Shown in pieces: positions 26,885 to 35,098 of a DNA stretch of 64,000 nucleotides. This stretch comes from Streptomyces sp. NBC_00237 (GTDB taxonomy: Bacteria > Actinomycetota > Actinomycetes > Streptomycetales > Streptomycetaceae), in contig NZ_JAPEMT010000003.1 in assembly GCF_026342435.1 (NCBI RefSeq), positions 806,001-870,000 of the forward strand, given 5' to 3'. Positions within the stretch are counted from its first letter, which is position 1. Every line of letters starts with the position of its first letter. The translations under genes and the position numbers were made by a program. A model generated the notes under the pieces. It did no database searches and was not told the DNA's origin. It was given only the letters and a program-made list of their open reading frames with translations.

Positions 26885-28061
26885 CCTGCCGGTCGGCATC
26901 CACGACCTGACCTTCCGAACCACCAGTCTGTCCCTGACCCACGCCGAGCTCGCCCGGCACACCGGCGCCAGCCTCGCCAAGTACCACCAGGGAATCGGCC
27001 AGCGGGCCATGAGCGTCCCGGCGGCTGACGAGGACATCGTGACCATGGCCGCCGATGCCGCAGCCGCCCTGATGGAACGCCACGACCCGCACAAGATCCG
27101 CACCCTGCTGTTCGCCACGGAAACGGGCATCGACCAGTCCAAGGCAGCAGGCGTCTACGTCCATTCCCTGCTGGGCCTGCATCCCCACATGCGCGTCGTC
27201 GAACTCAAGCAGGCATGCTACGGGGCCGCCGCCGCCGTGCAACTGGCCACTGCCCTCGTCCACCAAAACCCCGCCCAGCAGGTCCTCGTCGTCGCCAGTG
27301 ACATCGCCCGCTACGACCTCGACAGCCCCGGCGAAGCGACCCAGGGCGCCGCCGCGGTCGCGATGCTCATCGCCGCCCACCCCGCCCTGGCCGCGATCGA
27401 CCCCGTCGCTGGCCTGTACACGCGGGACGTCATGGACTTCTGGCGGCCCAACTACCGCACCACGGCACTGGTCGACGGAAAGAAGTCCTCCGACGCCTAC
27501 CTCCACGCCCTGGACCACGCCTGGGCCGACCACCAACGGCGTGGCGGACAGGCCCTCAAGGACCTGTACACCGTCTGCTACCACCAGCCCTTCACACGGA
27601 TGGCCCACAAAGCGCACCGGCATCTGCTGCACACGGCGGGCACCGTCGCCGACCACGGCGACATCGACCGGGCCATCGCGCCGACCACTACGTACAACGA
27701 GATCGTGGGCAACAGCTACACCGCTTCGGTGTTCCTGGCCCTGGCGTCCCTCCTGGACGGCACCGCGCTCCTCGACGGGGTCTCCATCGGTCTCTTCAGT
27801 TACGGGTCCGGCAGCGTGGCGGAATTCCTCACCGCCCGTGTCACCCCCGGCTACCGGGACTTCCTCCACGTCGCGGAACACCAGCGGGCCGTCACTCTGC
27901 GCCGCGAGATCACCTACGCGGACTACCGGCGGCTCCGTGCTCACACACCGCCCGTCGACGGCGGGCACTGGGACGCCCCTCAGACCTCTCCGGGACGCTA
28001 TCGGCTGACCGGAATTGATCGACACCAGCGGCTCTACGCGTCCACCACCGCGGATCGCTAG
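26874..28061 (+). CDS. mvaS: Hydroxymethylglutaryl-CoA synthase
   Basis: The 395-residue thiolase-fold enzyme has the general-base glutamate in FATETGIDQSKAAG (E83), the nucleophile C115 in ELKQACYGAAAAVQ, and the histidine H237 in TVCYHQPFTRMAHKAH. It condenses acetyl-CoA with acetoacetyl-CoA to HMG-CoA. It is the last gene of the coupled mevalonate operon. No terminator hairpin was evident immediately downstream. Confidence 0.95.
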   Translation: MPTDLPVGIHDLTFRTTSLSLTHAELARHTGASLAKYHQGIGQRAMSVPAADEDIVTMAADAAAALMERHDPHKIRTLLFATETGIDQSKAAGVYVHSLLGLHPHMRVVELKQACYGAAAAVQLATALVHQNPAQQVLVVASDIARYDLDSPGEATQGAAAVAMLIAAHPALAAIDPVAGLYTRDVMDFWRPNYRTTALVDGKKSSDAYLHALDHAWADHQRRGGQALKDLYTVCYHQPFTRMAHKAHRHLLHTAGTVADHGDIDRAIAPTTTYNEIVGNSYTASVFLALASLLDGTALLDGVSIGLFSYGSGSVAEFLTARVTPGYRDFLHVAEHQRAVTLRREITYADYRRLRAHTPPVDGGHWDAPQTSPGRYRLTGIDRHQRLYASTTADR

Positions 28062-28303
28062 CGCGCCGGTGGATACCGCTCACACGCGACAGGATTCGAG
28101 TTTCCTCACACGCTTTTACCCGGTTCTACCCGGCTGAGGAGTTCTTGGTCGAGGAGCTCGCGCTCGGCCGTGGCAAGGACGGGCTCCGGCGAGACATCGT
28201 CAGGGTTGCGAAAGCTGCTTCCAAGCTCTACTGAGAACGCCGCTTCCTGACGTTCAGTAGCTGCCGGAACCGCTCTTGGCGACAGACCCGGTGGAAGGAG
28301 CCG
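28062..28303. other. Intergenic stretch downstream of the mevalonate operon
   Basis: No gene seen. The end of the terpenoid block and the start of the mobile-element mosaic lie here. Confidence 0.4.
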
Positions 28304-28540
28304 TTAGCCTTCCGCCCTGCCCGCGGTCAGGTGCGAGCCGTCGATGACATCACCGGCCACCGCGCAGGGCATTGCGGAGACGTTCGAGACCTGCTGAGGA
28401 GACGAATCGGAGACGACCTGATTCTTGCCCCCATGAGGAATTCTCGTCACTGCTCCTTGCGTGTCGGTCGCGAAGATGTGCGTTGAGGCACCGCCCGTTG
28501 GCGGGGCGAACACGAGACTGTAGAAGAGAGGATCATTCAT
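28304..28540 (-). CDS. Unrecognised small open frame, 78 residues
   Basis: The frame begins MNDPLFYSLVFAPPTGGAST and contains natural-looking polar stretches (GKNQVVSDSSPQQVSNVSAM), but there is no ribosome site in front of the ATG at 28540. It may be a gene fragment. No family was recognised. Confidence 0.3.
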   Translation of the reverse strand: MNDPLFYSLVFAPPTGGASTHIFATDTQGAVTRIPHGGKNQVVSDSSPQQVSNVSAMPCAVAGDVIDGSHLTAGRAEG

Positions 28541-28676
28541 GGGGTCATGAAGTCGCAAAACCTCGCAGAACGGCATGCGCGGAACGTGCACGTCGCGGAG
28601 CCTCACCCGAAGCGGGGCCCCGCACTGAGCCAAGTGACGGTCAGCCCGTTCGCCAGCCGTCCGCCAGCCGTCCGCG

Positions 28677-28832
28677 GTGGCCAACCAGTGCGAACACACG
28701 CAGGGCGGGATCAGCGACTGGCTCACCGCGCTGGAGAACGGCGAGCACGTCACCGACGTCGCGGGAGCCCGGGTTGCGGTGATCCATCACTACGGCATCG
28801 AAGGAGCGACTGTTCGCCGGGAGCAGCGATGA
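28677..28832 (+). pseudogene. Small-protein remnant ending in the HHYGIE motif
   Basis: A 51-codon frame from GTG 28677 reads VANQCEHTQGGISDWLTALE and ends with VAVIHHYGIEGATVRREQR. Upstream the same frame continues without a start. The DVxxARxAVxHHYGIE tail recurs at 33801-33890, indicating a real protein family of which both copies are pieces. The stop overlaps the ATG of the IS701 remnant. Confidence 0.45.
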
Positions 28833-29476
28833 CCGAGCGACGTGCCTGCCCGCCTGCCTCGGGCCCGTTTGAGGCGTACGTGGCCCGTTCTGATGATCTG
28901 CTGGCCGCGCTGGCCGCGCTGGCCGCGCTGGCCCGGCGGCGCGGCCTGCGCGAGTACCTCACCGCTCTGCTGGTGCCGCGCGACCGCAACAAGACGCTGA
29001 CCTGTCTGGCCGGTGCGAAGCCGGTGACCGGCTCGCAGAACGCGGCCGTGCAGCGATCCCAGTTCCTCCCGCCGGAGTCCACCTGGGACGACGCGTTGGT
29101 CAACGACCGGCGCCTGCAGCTGATCCGTGCCGATCTGGCGACCGCCCCACATGATCAGGAGGTACTGGTCATCGAGGATTCCGGTGACCACAAGGACGGC
29201 ACCGCTACCGCGCACGTGGGTCGCCTGTTACTGCGCCGACTGGGCAAGACCGACAACGGGATCGTCACGGTCACCACGGTGTGGACCAACGGGCGGATCA
29301 GGGTCGGGCTCTTCGTCCTAGCTAAGGATCTGGCCCTTGATTCCCGCGAGGTCAAGTTCCCACAGCGTGAGTGTGAGACCGCACAGGCGGCACTCGAACT
29401 GCCGCGGGAGGAACCGGATCTGGTCGCTTACTTGTGGTCCCGGAGGAAGGCCGGGATGTCGGCTCGGGTCGGGTAG
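28829..29476 (+). pseudogene. IS701-family transposase, 5' part only
   Basis: The frame matches the N-terminal half of IS701 DDE transposases: VQRSQFLPPESTWDDALVND, APHDQEVLVIEDSGDHKDGT (first catalytic aspartate) and GRLLLRRLGKTDNGIVTVTT. After WTNGRI the homology is lost and the remaining 60 residues look unrelated. The 3' end overlaps the minus-strand hydrolase gene. Four LAA repeats near residue 28 come from a 9-base tandem repeat (CTGGCCGCG). Confidence 0.75.
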
Positions 29477-30762
29477 TCGGGCAGCGGTGCGGGCTTGTCT
29501 TGGAGGAACGCGGTGATGGCGGCGGCTGCTCGTTGGTCGTTGTCACCCAGGCCGTTCCACATGTGGTGGCCGACGCCGGGCATGTACTGGGTGCGCTGGA
29601 TGGCGGGGTTGTCCGCGAGGACGGCTGTCTGCCACTGCCGGGCCTGGGAGGAGCACTCGGCGATCATCAGCATCGCGGGTGTCCGGGAGCGCCTGAGCTG
29701 CGGGGCGATGGAGGGGGAGTCTTTGATCGTTTGCTGGATGCGGAGGCTGGCGGCGGCGCTGAAGGAGAAGTTCTCCGCAGTGTCCTCGACCGGGATGCGG
29801 TGCGCGTCCCGCGCGCAGTAGGCGGACGCGGTGTCGCTGCCGAGATCGGCGGCGGTGAAGGCGTTGTCGCCCTCCGCCTGCCCTACCAGTCCGTTGTCCG
29901 GGCTGAGCAGTCCGAGCCGCATGAGGCCGAAGGCGACCGCGTACCGCGGGATGTGTGTGGAGCGCGGGCCGGTCATGGCCGGTGCGATGCCGTGGGCCGA
30001 TGGCCGGCCCTTCTGTTCGGCCATCCGGGCGGTGGGGCCGTCCATCGGGCCCGGCTCGGCGATGACCGCCCGGCGCAGGTGGTCGGCGATGGCCGGGTCG
30101 GCCAGCGCGCGGGTGAGCACGACCGCGCCTGAGGAGAATCCCAGTACGTCGGCGCGGCCCTTGCCGAGTCTGCTGACGAGGGCGCCCAGGTCGTGGACGG
30201 ACCGGGTGATCGAGTACTGGCCCATGGGCAGCAGGTCGCTGCGTCCACCACCGGCCTGTTCGTAGGCGTACACGTCGTAGCCCTGTCCCGCGAGCCGCTG
30301 CAGGAAGCGGTGGTCGAGCACGGAGATGCCGCGCACCGGGCCGCCGTTGAGGTAGACGAGCGGGACGCGCTGCCGGGGGGTGTTGCCGGTGGGCGGGTAG
30401 TGGTAGACCGCGACCCGGCTGCCGGTGGTCAGGCGCCAGTGCTCGGCGGTCACGAACGACAGGGCGGGCGGGCGGTGGCGCGTCGTGGGGACGGTGGGGA
30501 CGCACACCGACAGCGTCAGGGCCGCTGCGACGAGCACCGGCAGGAAGGGCACCAGCCGCCCCCGCCAAGAACGGCGGCGGCCCCGCCACAGCGCTGCGAG
30601 GACCGCGATGCCGACCGTCGCGGACCAGGCGACGAATCCCGAGCCCGCGCCGTCGGTGGCGGCGGTCAGCGCCAGGAAGAAGGCGACGAGGCCCGCCACC
30701 GCGGCGGTGGCCGCCAGCAGGCGGCGGACAGGGTGCAGGGGACGTATGACGGACGGTGGCAT
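29428..30762 (-). CDS. Membrane-anchored alpha/beta hydrolase
   Basis: The 444-residue protein starts with three hydrophobic segments (LLAATAAVAGLVAFFLALTA, FVAWSATVGIAVLAALW, LVPFLPVLVAAALTLSVCV). A hydrolase domain follows, with the oxyanion region LVYLNGGPVRG, the nucleophile LGFSSGAVVL and the catalytic histidine in PGVGHHMWNGLG. The catalytic domain is predicted to lie outside the membrane. A GGGGAG site precedes the ATG. The gene is divergent from a TetR regulator with an inverted repeat between them, so it is probably the regulated target. Substrate unknown; proline iminopeptidase-like enzymes share the NGGPG-type motif. Confidence 0.85.
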   Translation of the reverse strand: MPPSVIRPLHPVRRLLAATAAVAGLVAFFLALTAATDGAGSGFVAWSATVGIAVLAALWRGRRRSWRGRLVPFLPVLVAAALTLSVCVPTVPTTRHRPPALSFVTAEHWRLTTGSRVAVYHYPPTGNTPRQRVPLVYLNGGPVRGISVLDHRFLQRLAGQGYDVYAYEQAGGGRSDLLPMGQYSITRSVHDLGALVSRLGKGRADVLGFSSGAVVLTRALADPAIADHLRRAVIAEPGPMDGPTARMAEQKGRPSAHGIAPAMTGPRSTHIPRYAVAFGLMRLGLLSPDNGLVGQAEGDNAFTAADLGSDTASAYCARDAHRIPVEDTAENFSFSAAASLRIQQTIKDSPSIAPQLRRSRTPAMLMIAECSSQARQWQTAVLADNPAIQRTQYMPGVGHHMWNGLGDNDQRAAAAITAFLQDKPAPLPDYPTRADIPAFLRDHK

Positions 30763-30784
30763 GGCGAACTCCCCAGAGTTTTGG

Positions 30785-30806
30785 AACGTCGTTTTGAAAC
30801 GATGTT
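30785..30806. promoter_or_regulatory. Putative TetR operator
   Basis: Ten-base arms AACGTCGTTT and AAACGATGTT match as an inverted repeat at 9 of 10 positions, with a 2-base spacer. It sits in the 50-base gap between the divergent hydrolase and TetR genes, the standard place for an autoregulatory operator. Confidence 0.72.
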
Positions 30807-30812
30807 ATCAGC

Positions 30813-31448
30813 ATGGGTAAACTGCTTCCCATGGGAAGGCCGAGAACGAATGACGCCGCCGTCAGAGAACGGCTTGTCGCCTGCGCGACCGAGATGTTCG
30901 CCACCCGCTCCCAGGAGTCGGTCACCGTCCGCGCGCTGGCCACCGCCGCCGGAACGTCGACGGCGGCGGTGTACACCTTGTTCCAGGGCAAGGACGGACT
31001 GATCCGAGAGGTGCGCGAGCAGGCGGTTACCGGCCTGTTCCAGGACCTGACGGCCGTTCCCGGCTCGGAGGCCGCCCTGGAGGATCTGTACGCGCTGGCC
31101 GTGGCGTATCGCCAGTGGGGGCGCGAACACCGCCACCTGTACGCGGTGTTGTTCGGGGGTGCACAGTCCTTCGTACCGTCGACGTGGGTCGGCGACCGAG
31201 ACCCGGTGCGACCGCTTGTCGCGGCGATCGACCGTGCCGTGGCGGACCGGATCCTCGCGGGCGACACCACACTGATCGCCGTCTCGTTGTGGGTCGCCCT
31301 GCACGGACTCGTGACCCTCGAACTGGCCGGCGGCCTCAACGGCACCGCAGCCGAGACCGCGTTCCGGTCAACGATCGATGCCGTACTGCGCGGCTGGGCA
31401 ACCCCCGCCGCCTTCCCTGGCCTTCGCCGCCCAGACCCGGCGCTGTGA
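30813..31448 (+). CDS. TetR-family transcriptional regulator
   Basis: The 211-residue protein has a typical N-terminal helix-turn-helix (RERLVACATEMFATRSQESV, then VRALATAAGTSTAAVYTLFQ) and a ligand-binding domain with conserved C-terminal features (ISLWVALHGLVTLELAGG-like). Neither ATG 30813 nor ATG 30831 (MGRPRTND, the common TetR opening) has a good ribosome site; 30831 may be the true start. It probably represses the divergent hydrolase through the inverted repeat at 30785. Confidence 0.9.
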   Translation: MGKLLPMGRPRTNDAAVRERLVACATEMFATRSQESVTVRALATAAGTSTAAVYTLFQGKDGLIREVREQAVTGLFQDLTAVPGSEAALEDLYALAVAYRQWGREHRHLYAVLFGGAQSFVPSTWVGDRDPVRPLVAAIDRAVADRILAGDTTLIAVSLWVALHGLVTLELAGGLNGTAAETAFRSTIDAVLRGWATPAAFPGLRRPDPAL

Positions 31449-31545
31449 AGCGGTTGCTCCGCAGCCACACGAACATGCACGGCGGAGGGCCGAGCCGATA
31501 CGCGCGGGCCCCGGCTGGCACGGAGCGGTTCGCGGCTATCCCTGC

Positions 31546-31775
31546 TAGAGATCATTGATTGTTGGGGTTGCGGGGGTTGGAGGTTCAGCTGGGTCTTGGT
31601 GAGGTAGCCCGCGATGAGGCCAGGGTGGTGCTGCATGCGTTTGAGGCGGGTCTTGACGAGTGCGGTCAGCTGGTCGGTGCCCTGTTGGGCCAGGTTCGCC
31701 GGTGGCTTTGTGAGGTGTGCCCGGAGGGCTTCGACCAGGTTGAACTCGGTGGGGTAGGGCGGGAGGTGGAAGACC
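31546..31775 (-). pseudogene. IS630-family transposase C-terminal fragment
   Basis: The minus-strand frame reads LTVFHLPPYPTEFNLVEALR, then AHLTKPPANLAQQGTDQLTA and LVKTRLKRMQHHPGLIAGYL. These are the conserved tail of IS630-type transposases, including the catalytic glutamate of NLVEA. A TGA replaces the tryptophan codon just before LTVFHLPPY, and everything upstream is missing. Confidence 0.72.
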
Positions 31776-31796
31776 GTGAGTCAGTCCCTGGCGAGG

Positions 31797-31990
31797 ATGC
31801 ACAGATCAAACTCAGTGCGGTGGCCAGCGACATCTTCGGCCGCTCCGGGCCGGGACATGCTGGCCGCTCTGATCGCCGGCGAGCGGGACCCGAAAGCCCT
31901 GGCCCGGTTCGCCCGGTGGCGGTTGAGGGCCACGCTGACCGAACTGGAGGAGGCGTTCACCGGCCACTTCAGTGGCCACCACGTGTTTCT
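31797..31990 (+). pseudogene. IS110-family transposase internal fragment
   Basis: The plus strand encodes SAVASDIFGRSG and then, one frame on, GRDMLAALIAGERDPKALAR followed by LEEAFTGHFSGHHVFLLTQ, characteristic of the central part of IS110-type transposases. A single extra base separates the two pieces. It directly abuts the IS630 fragment, so two elements were joined by deletion. Confidence 0.68.
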
Positions 31991-32207
31991 CCTCACCCAG
32001 ACCGAGAAACCGTTGTCACCGCTGGAACCCGGCTCCGGCTGCTCTCTCACACCGCTCCCGACGACGGCGCACCGATCGCGTTCGGGTTCGTCCGCGTCGG
32101 CCGCTACGACGGATGGACTCCCACCGGCCTCGGCCGCGCCGACTGGGACCGGGACCGGGACCGGGCCCCGTGGCCCGAGGAGTCCCCGGCGAGGGAGAAG
32201 TGCCCCC

Positions 32208-32543
32208 ATGGACGGATGCGAGGACTGCGGACGCTCGTACTGCCGGGGCCGTGGGGGCCGATACTGCTGTGAGCCCTGCCCCTGCGAGAAGTCCCACAAC
32301 TGCGACGTTGAATGCGGCCGATACGACCGGTACCTCACACAAGCCGAAGAGCACCGCACCAGAATCCGGGGCCGCATTCACAGCGAATGCGGCCCCTTCT
32401 CATGTTTACAATTTCGGTCGGCTGGTGAGGGAGGCCGGGGTCGGGGGTGCGAGGTCGAGGAGTGCCCATCGGCGGCGGCCGTCCTGGGCCGATTCCGTTC
32501 CGCAGTCTGCTGCGCCCTGGGTGGCGACGGCGTGCAGGAGTGA
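32208..32543 (+). CDS. Small cysteine-rich protein
   Basis: An ATG with GGGAGAAG seven bases upstream opens a 111-residue frame. The first 40 residues contain twelve cysteines (CEDCGRSYCRGRGGRYCCEP and CPCEKSHNCDVEC), suggesting a zinc-binding or disulfide-rich fold. The strong hairpin at 32368-32396 lies inside the frame and the last 46 codons overlap the converging minus-strand gene, so the functional protein may end earlier or be a fragment. No family was recognised. Confidence 0.5.
   Translation: MDGCEDCGRSYCRGRGGRYCCEPCPCEKSHNCDVECGRYDRYLTQAEEHRTRIRGRIHSECGPFSCLQFRSAGEGGRGRGCEVEECPSAAAVLGRFRSAVCCALGGDGVQE
32368..32396. terminator. Strong bidirectional terminator hairpin
   Basis: A perfect 12-base stem (GGGGCCGCATTC and GAATGCGGCCCC) with a 5-base loop is followed by TTCTC. 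It lies between converging genes and could serve both strands. Confidence 0.75.
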
Positions 32544-32822
32544 GCCGTCGTCGGGGCGTTCAGCGTGGGGGCCGCTGCTGAGAACGAGCACCAGGGCGTG
32601 GTCCTGATGGTCGGCGAGGTGCACACTCAGGTGGTCTCCGCCGTCTTCCACCGCTGCCGTCACGAGCAGTTCCACGACCGCGTTCGCCGCCTCGGCGTCG
32701 AAACGGTGGTAGCCCCAGGCGTTCAATGCCTCGGACACGCGCCTGCTCGCGCCGCGCGGGGTCCAGGGCTGTGATTCCAGAGGCCAGTTCCTGCACCGCC
32801 GGTCAGCGATCCGGGTTTGCAT
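32406..32822 (-). CDS. Small regulatory protein resembling an anti-sigma ATPase domain
   Basis: The 138-residue frame from ATG 32822 contains CRNWPLESQPWTPRGASRRV, then a helix AANAVVELLVTAAVEDGGDH and strands LSVHLADHQDHALVLVLSSG. This layout resembles Streptomyces HATPase-type (RsbW-like) proteins, with VVELLVTAAVE in place of the normal ELVTNAVEH. The asparagine that binds magnesium-ATP is missing, so it is probably not an active kinase. The open frame extends upstream to 33065 but that part is proline-rich and unlike the family. Confidence 0.5.
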   Translation of the reverse strand: MQTRIADRRCRNWPLESQPWTPRGASRRVSEALNAWGYHRFDAEAANAVVELLVTAAVEDGGDHLSVHLADHQDHALVLVLSSGPHAERPDDGSLLHAVATQGAADCGTESAQDGRRRWALLDLAPPTPASLTSRPKL

Positions 32823-33188
32823 CCACGTCTGTGACGGCTTCGGCGGCGGGTCGGGTGGCGGCAGGGGCCTTTTGGGTGGTGGCTCGGTCCTCGGCGGATA
32901 GGTGGGTCGGTGGGGCGCTTCCACAACTGCCTCCCGCAGGGACGGTCTTGGGCCTGTGCCCACAGTAGACCCGCTCCGGTACCACCGGAGGGCGAAGAGA
33001 CTGGCCGGTCGTTGGGGTGGTCGTACATGAGGACGGTCGACCCCCAATCTGCCGAGGAGCCGCATACCCGAGGACGCCCCGCGGCCGCCCTCAGCCCGCC
33101 ACGCACGAAGGCGCGATCCTGCCTTTCCGGCGATGACCCGCCGTACCGGCGCACGTTGAACTCTTCGCAGTGTCCATGTACTCCGGAA

Positions 33189-33335
33189 TGATCACGATGA
33201 CCACCCTCACCCCGGAGCCGCTCAGCCTGCCCACCCCGGCTGAGCTCGCGTTCTGGCCGTTGCCTTGGTGGCCTGGCCAGACACCAGCCGCACAGGAGGT
33301 CGTGGTGCGGGTCCGTCTGAGGGAGCCCCAGTGAC
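33189..33335 (+). CDS. Possible 48-residue peptide
   Basis: The frame reads MITMTTLTPEPLSLPTPAEL and ends VVVRVRLREPQ, with a tryptophan-rich middle (FWPLPWWPGQ). It has plausible composition but no ribosome site, and the family was not recognised. Confidence 0.3.
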
Positions 33336-33365
33336 TTTGACCTGCTAGTGATCGTTAAGCCGCTC

Positions 33366-33695
33366 ATGAACCTCACCCACAGCAAGACTCGCGCCCGCGC
33401 CGCGGCGACGCTCGCCGCTTCGGCCCTCCTTCTGGGAGGCTTGGGACTCATGGCTCCTACGGCTTCCGCTGCCCCGGCGGCCACCAGCCAGTCGGCTGAC
33501 CCCGGCCCCGACTGCCACACCGACCCTCTCAACGGAAGCTTCTACTGCGACAGCTTCGACGTGTCCTCGGTCGCCATGCCCGCCGTCGCATCGGTCAACA
33601 CCCTGACCTGCGTGGATCAGGAGACCGGGGAATTCGGCGTCTGCAAGGTGGGCCAGGCCGGGGCGGGCTATGCCCCGGGCGGCGCTGCCCAATAA
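33366..33695 (+). CDS. Small secreted protein
   Basis: The 109-residue protein begins with a classical Sec signal (KTRARAAATLAASALLLGGL, cleavage probably after ASAAPA). The short mature domain contains four cysteines (DCHTDPLNGSFYCDSF, TCVDQETGEFGVCKVG), probably two disulfides. The ATG at 33366 is preferred over 33348. Mature function unknown. A hairpin lies 40 bases downstream. Confidence 0.7.
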   Translation: MNLTHSKTRARAAATLAASALLLGGLGLMAPTASAAPAATSQSADPGPDCHTDPLNGSFYCDSFDVSSVAMPAVASVNTLTCVDQETGEFGVCKVGQAGAGYAPGGAAQ

Positions 33696-33736
33696 TCTCC
33701 GGTCCCCGCACCTCTGGCGCCACGTGGGCCGACCGG

Positions 33737-33760
33737 GGAATCTCGCCGCAGTGAGATTCC
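33737..33760. terminator. Hairpin downstream of the secreted-protein gene
   Basis: Eight-base arms GGAATCTC and GAGATTCC with an 8-base loop lie 41 bases after the stop codon at 33695. Confidence 0.5.
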
Positions 33761-33800
33761 ACGCCGTCATTCATTTGTGAGAATCACTCAGGGTCCGGTC

Positions 33801-33890
33801 ATGTCCCGGCCGGGGGACAATCGGCGTTCACTCCTGGCCGACGTCGTGCACGCCCGCGCCGCAGTGAACCACCACTACGGCATCGAATAA
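33801..33890 (+). pseudogene. Second HHYGIE-tail fragment (29 codons)
   Basis: ATG 33801 opens MSRPGDNRRSLLADVVHARA and ends AVNHHYGIE-stop. It matches the end of the frame at 28677 (DVxxARxAVxHHYGIE). It may be the intact 3' end of a small-protein gene whose 5' part is lost. Confidence 0.4.
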
Positions 33891-33914
33891 CCGCTTCTCG
33901 ACTTACGTACAGCG

Positions 33915-33953
33915 CAGGGCCCGCTCCCCGGACACCCAGGGGAGCGGGCCCTG
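33915..33953. terminator. Very strong hairpin terminator
   Basis: A perfect 15-base stem (CAGGGCCCGCTCCCC and GGGGAGCGGGCCCTG) with a 9-base loop. It lies 25 bases after the small HHYGIE frame and probably ends its transcript. Confidence 0.8.
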
Positions 33954-34285
33954 CCGCCATGTGTCCGCCCTTGCGGACATACGCGGGGCCCGACCGCGAA
34001 CCGGCCGCCCCATGGCTTTCCGCGGTGCGTCCTGCGCTCTCGCCGCGCTGTGGATCCCCCACACGGGTGGCCTCGGACGGGTCACCGTCACCGAGTTCTC
34101 TGGCCTGCACGGCAGCCCCCTACGGGGTCCTCCGCCGGGGTGAATTTCTCCTCGGGTACGCGACCGCAGCAAGGGTGTGTGCCTCCAACTTGCCCCGCAA
34201 GCAAGGCTATTGACACATTTCAGAATCTATCATCATCTTTCGATCACTGCCCATCGAGGCCGGTCCCGAGCGAAAGGCTGGACGC
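33954..34285. other. Intergenic stretch (about 330 bp)
   Basis: No gene supported. An AT-richer patch (GACACATTTCAGAATCTATC around 34210) stands out from the background and may be a promoter for the downstream pseudogene. Confidence 0.4.
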
Positions 34286-34950
34286 GATGACGAAGCGCAC
34301 GATGCACGACGAGGGCCAGGCCGCCGGACGGCTGCGGGTATCGGTGGCCGCCTCGTGGTGGGCCGTCCACACCGGGCAGGGCCCTGCCTCGGATACCGGG
34401 CCCGGCCTCTGGACGCGGGCGGCGGTGGAGGCCGCCGACGCGGAAGGCGTCCGCGCCGCCCTGCGCGGCCCGGATCGGCGCTGCCACGGCGGCCGACCGG
34501 CTGACCACCGCCCTCGGCGACCCCCTCCCGGCACTCCGGCCCGCGGTGACGTCCCGCCAGGTCGGCGACCTCGCCCGCGCCGGCCTCCTGGCCGTCCTCG
34601 GCGCGGACACCGATGCCTCCGACGTGCACCCCGACCAGGTCGCCGCCCTCGCCCGCCACCACGACCTGGCCCATATCCTCGACCGCCACCTCTGCCTCGG
34701 ACCCGAGCAGGCGGCGATACGCCTGGGCGTGCGCCGTACCGAACTGAACGAGCTCTGCCGCCTGGCCTGGCTGCGCCCGTGCCGCACCGTCACGATCACC
34801 TACAGCAGCTTCGCGGCGGCCCCGTTGCCGTCCACCTGTACGCCCGGCCTCGATGTCGCCGCCGTTGCGGGGCGCGGCAGAGGTGCCTTCCGGTCACGTG
34901 AACATCGACGTCCAGCCTCGATGACTGTCTTCCAGAGTCGTGAAGAACGG
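34286..34950 (+). pseudogene. Frameshifted hypothetical DNA-binding-like gene
   Basis: From ATG 34286 the frame reads MTKRTMHDEGQAAGRLRVSV to about EGVRAALR. Homology-like sequence then continues in the next frame (AATAADRLTTALGDPLPALR, VGDLARAGLLAVLGADTDAS, RHLCLGPEQAAIRLGVRRTE). Near TVTITYSS it moves to a further frame (RGGPVAVHLYA). The whole resembles a Streptomyces hypothetical protein with a C-terminal helix-turn-helix (PEQAAIRLGVRRTE). At least two frameshifts make it nonfunctional as sequenced. Confidence 0.55.
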
Positions 34951-35098
34951 GGTTCACGAGACGTGAACAAAGCCACACTGCGGCCGAAGTGTTGCTGCGT
35001 GTCGAAGCCGCAGAGGCTGTGAGCCGACGGGCAGTCAACGAGCGAGAGAGTCGCCCCGCGCCGCCCCATCCGAGGTGCTGCGTATACGGTGTGCAGCG

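Noticed and set aside
28908..28940. CTGGCCGCG tandem repeat
   Set aside because: It encodes a leucine-alanine run in a transposase remnant and looks like simple slippage, not a regulatory array.
29543..31636. A 697-codon minus-strand open frame
   Set aside because: It joins an IS630 tail with shadow frames of TetR and the hydrolase; no single product is plausible.
33029..33191. Short open frame MRTVDPQSAEEPHTRG...
   Set aside because: No ribosome site, no recognisable domain, and shadow-like composition.
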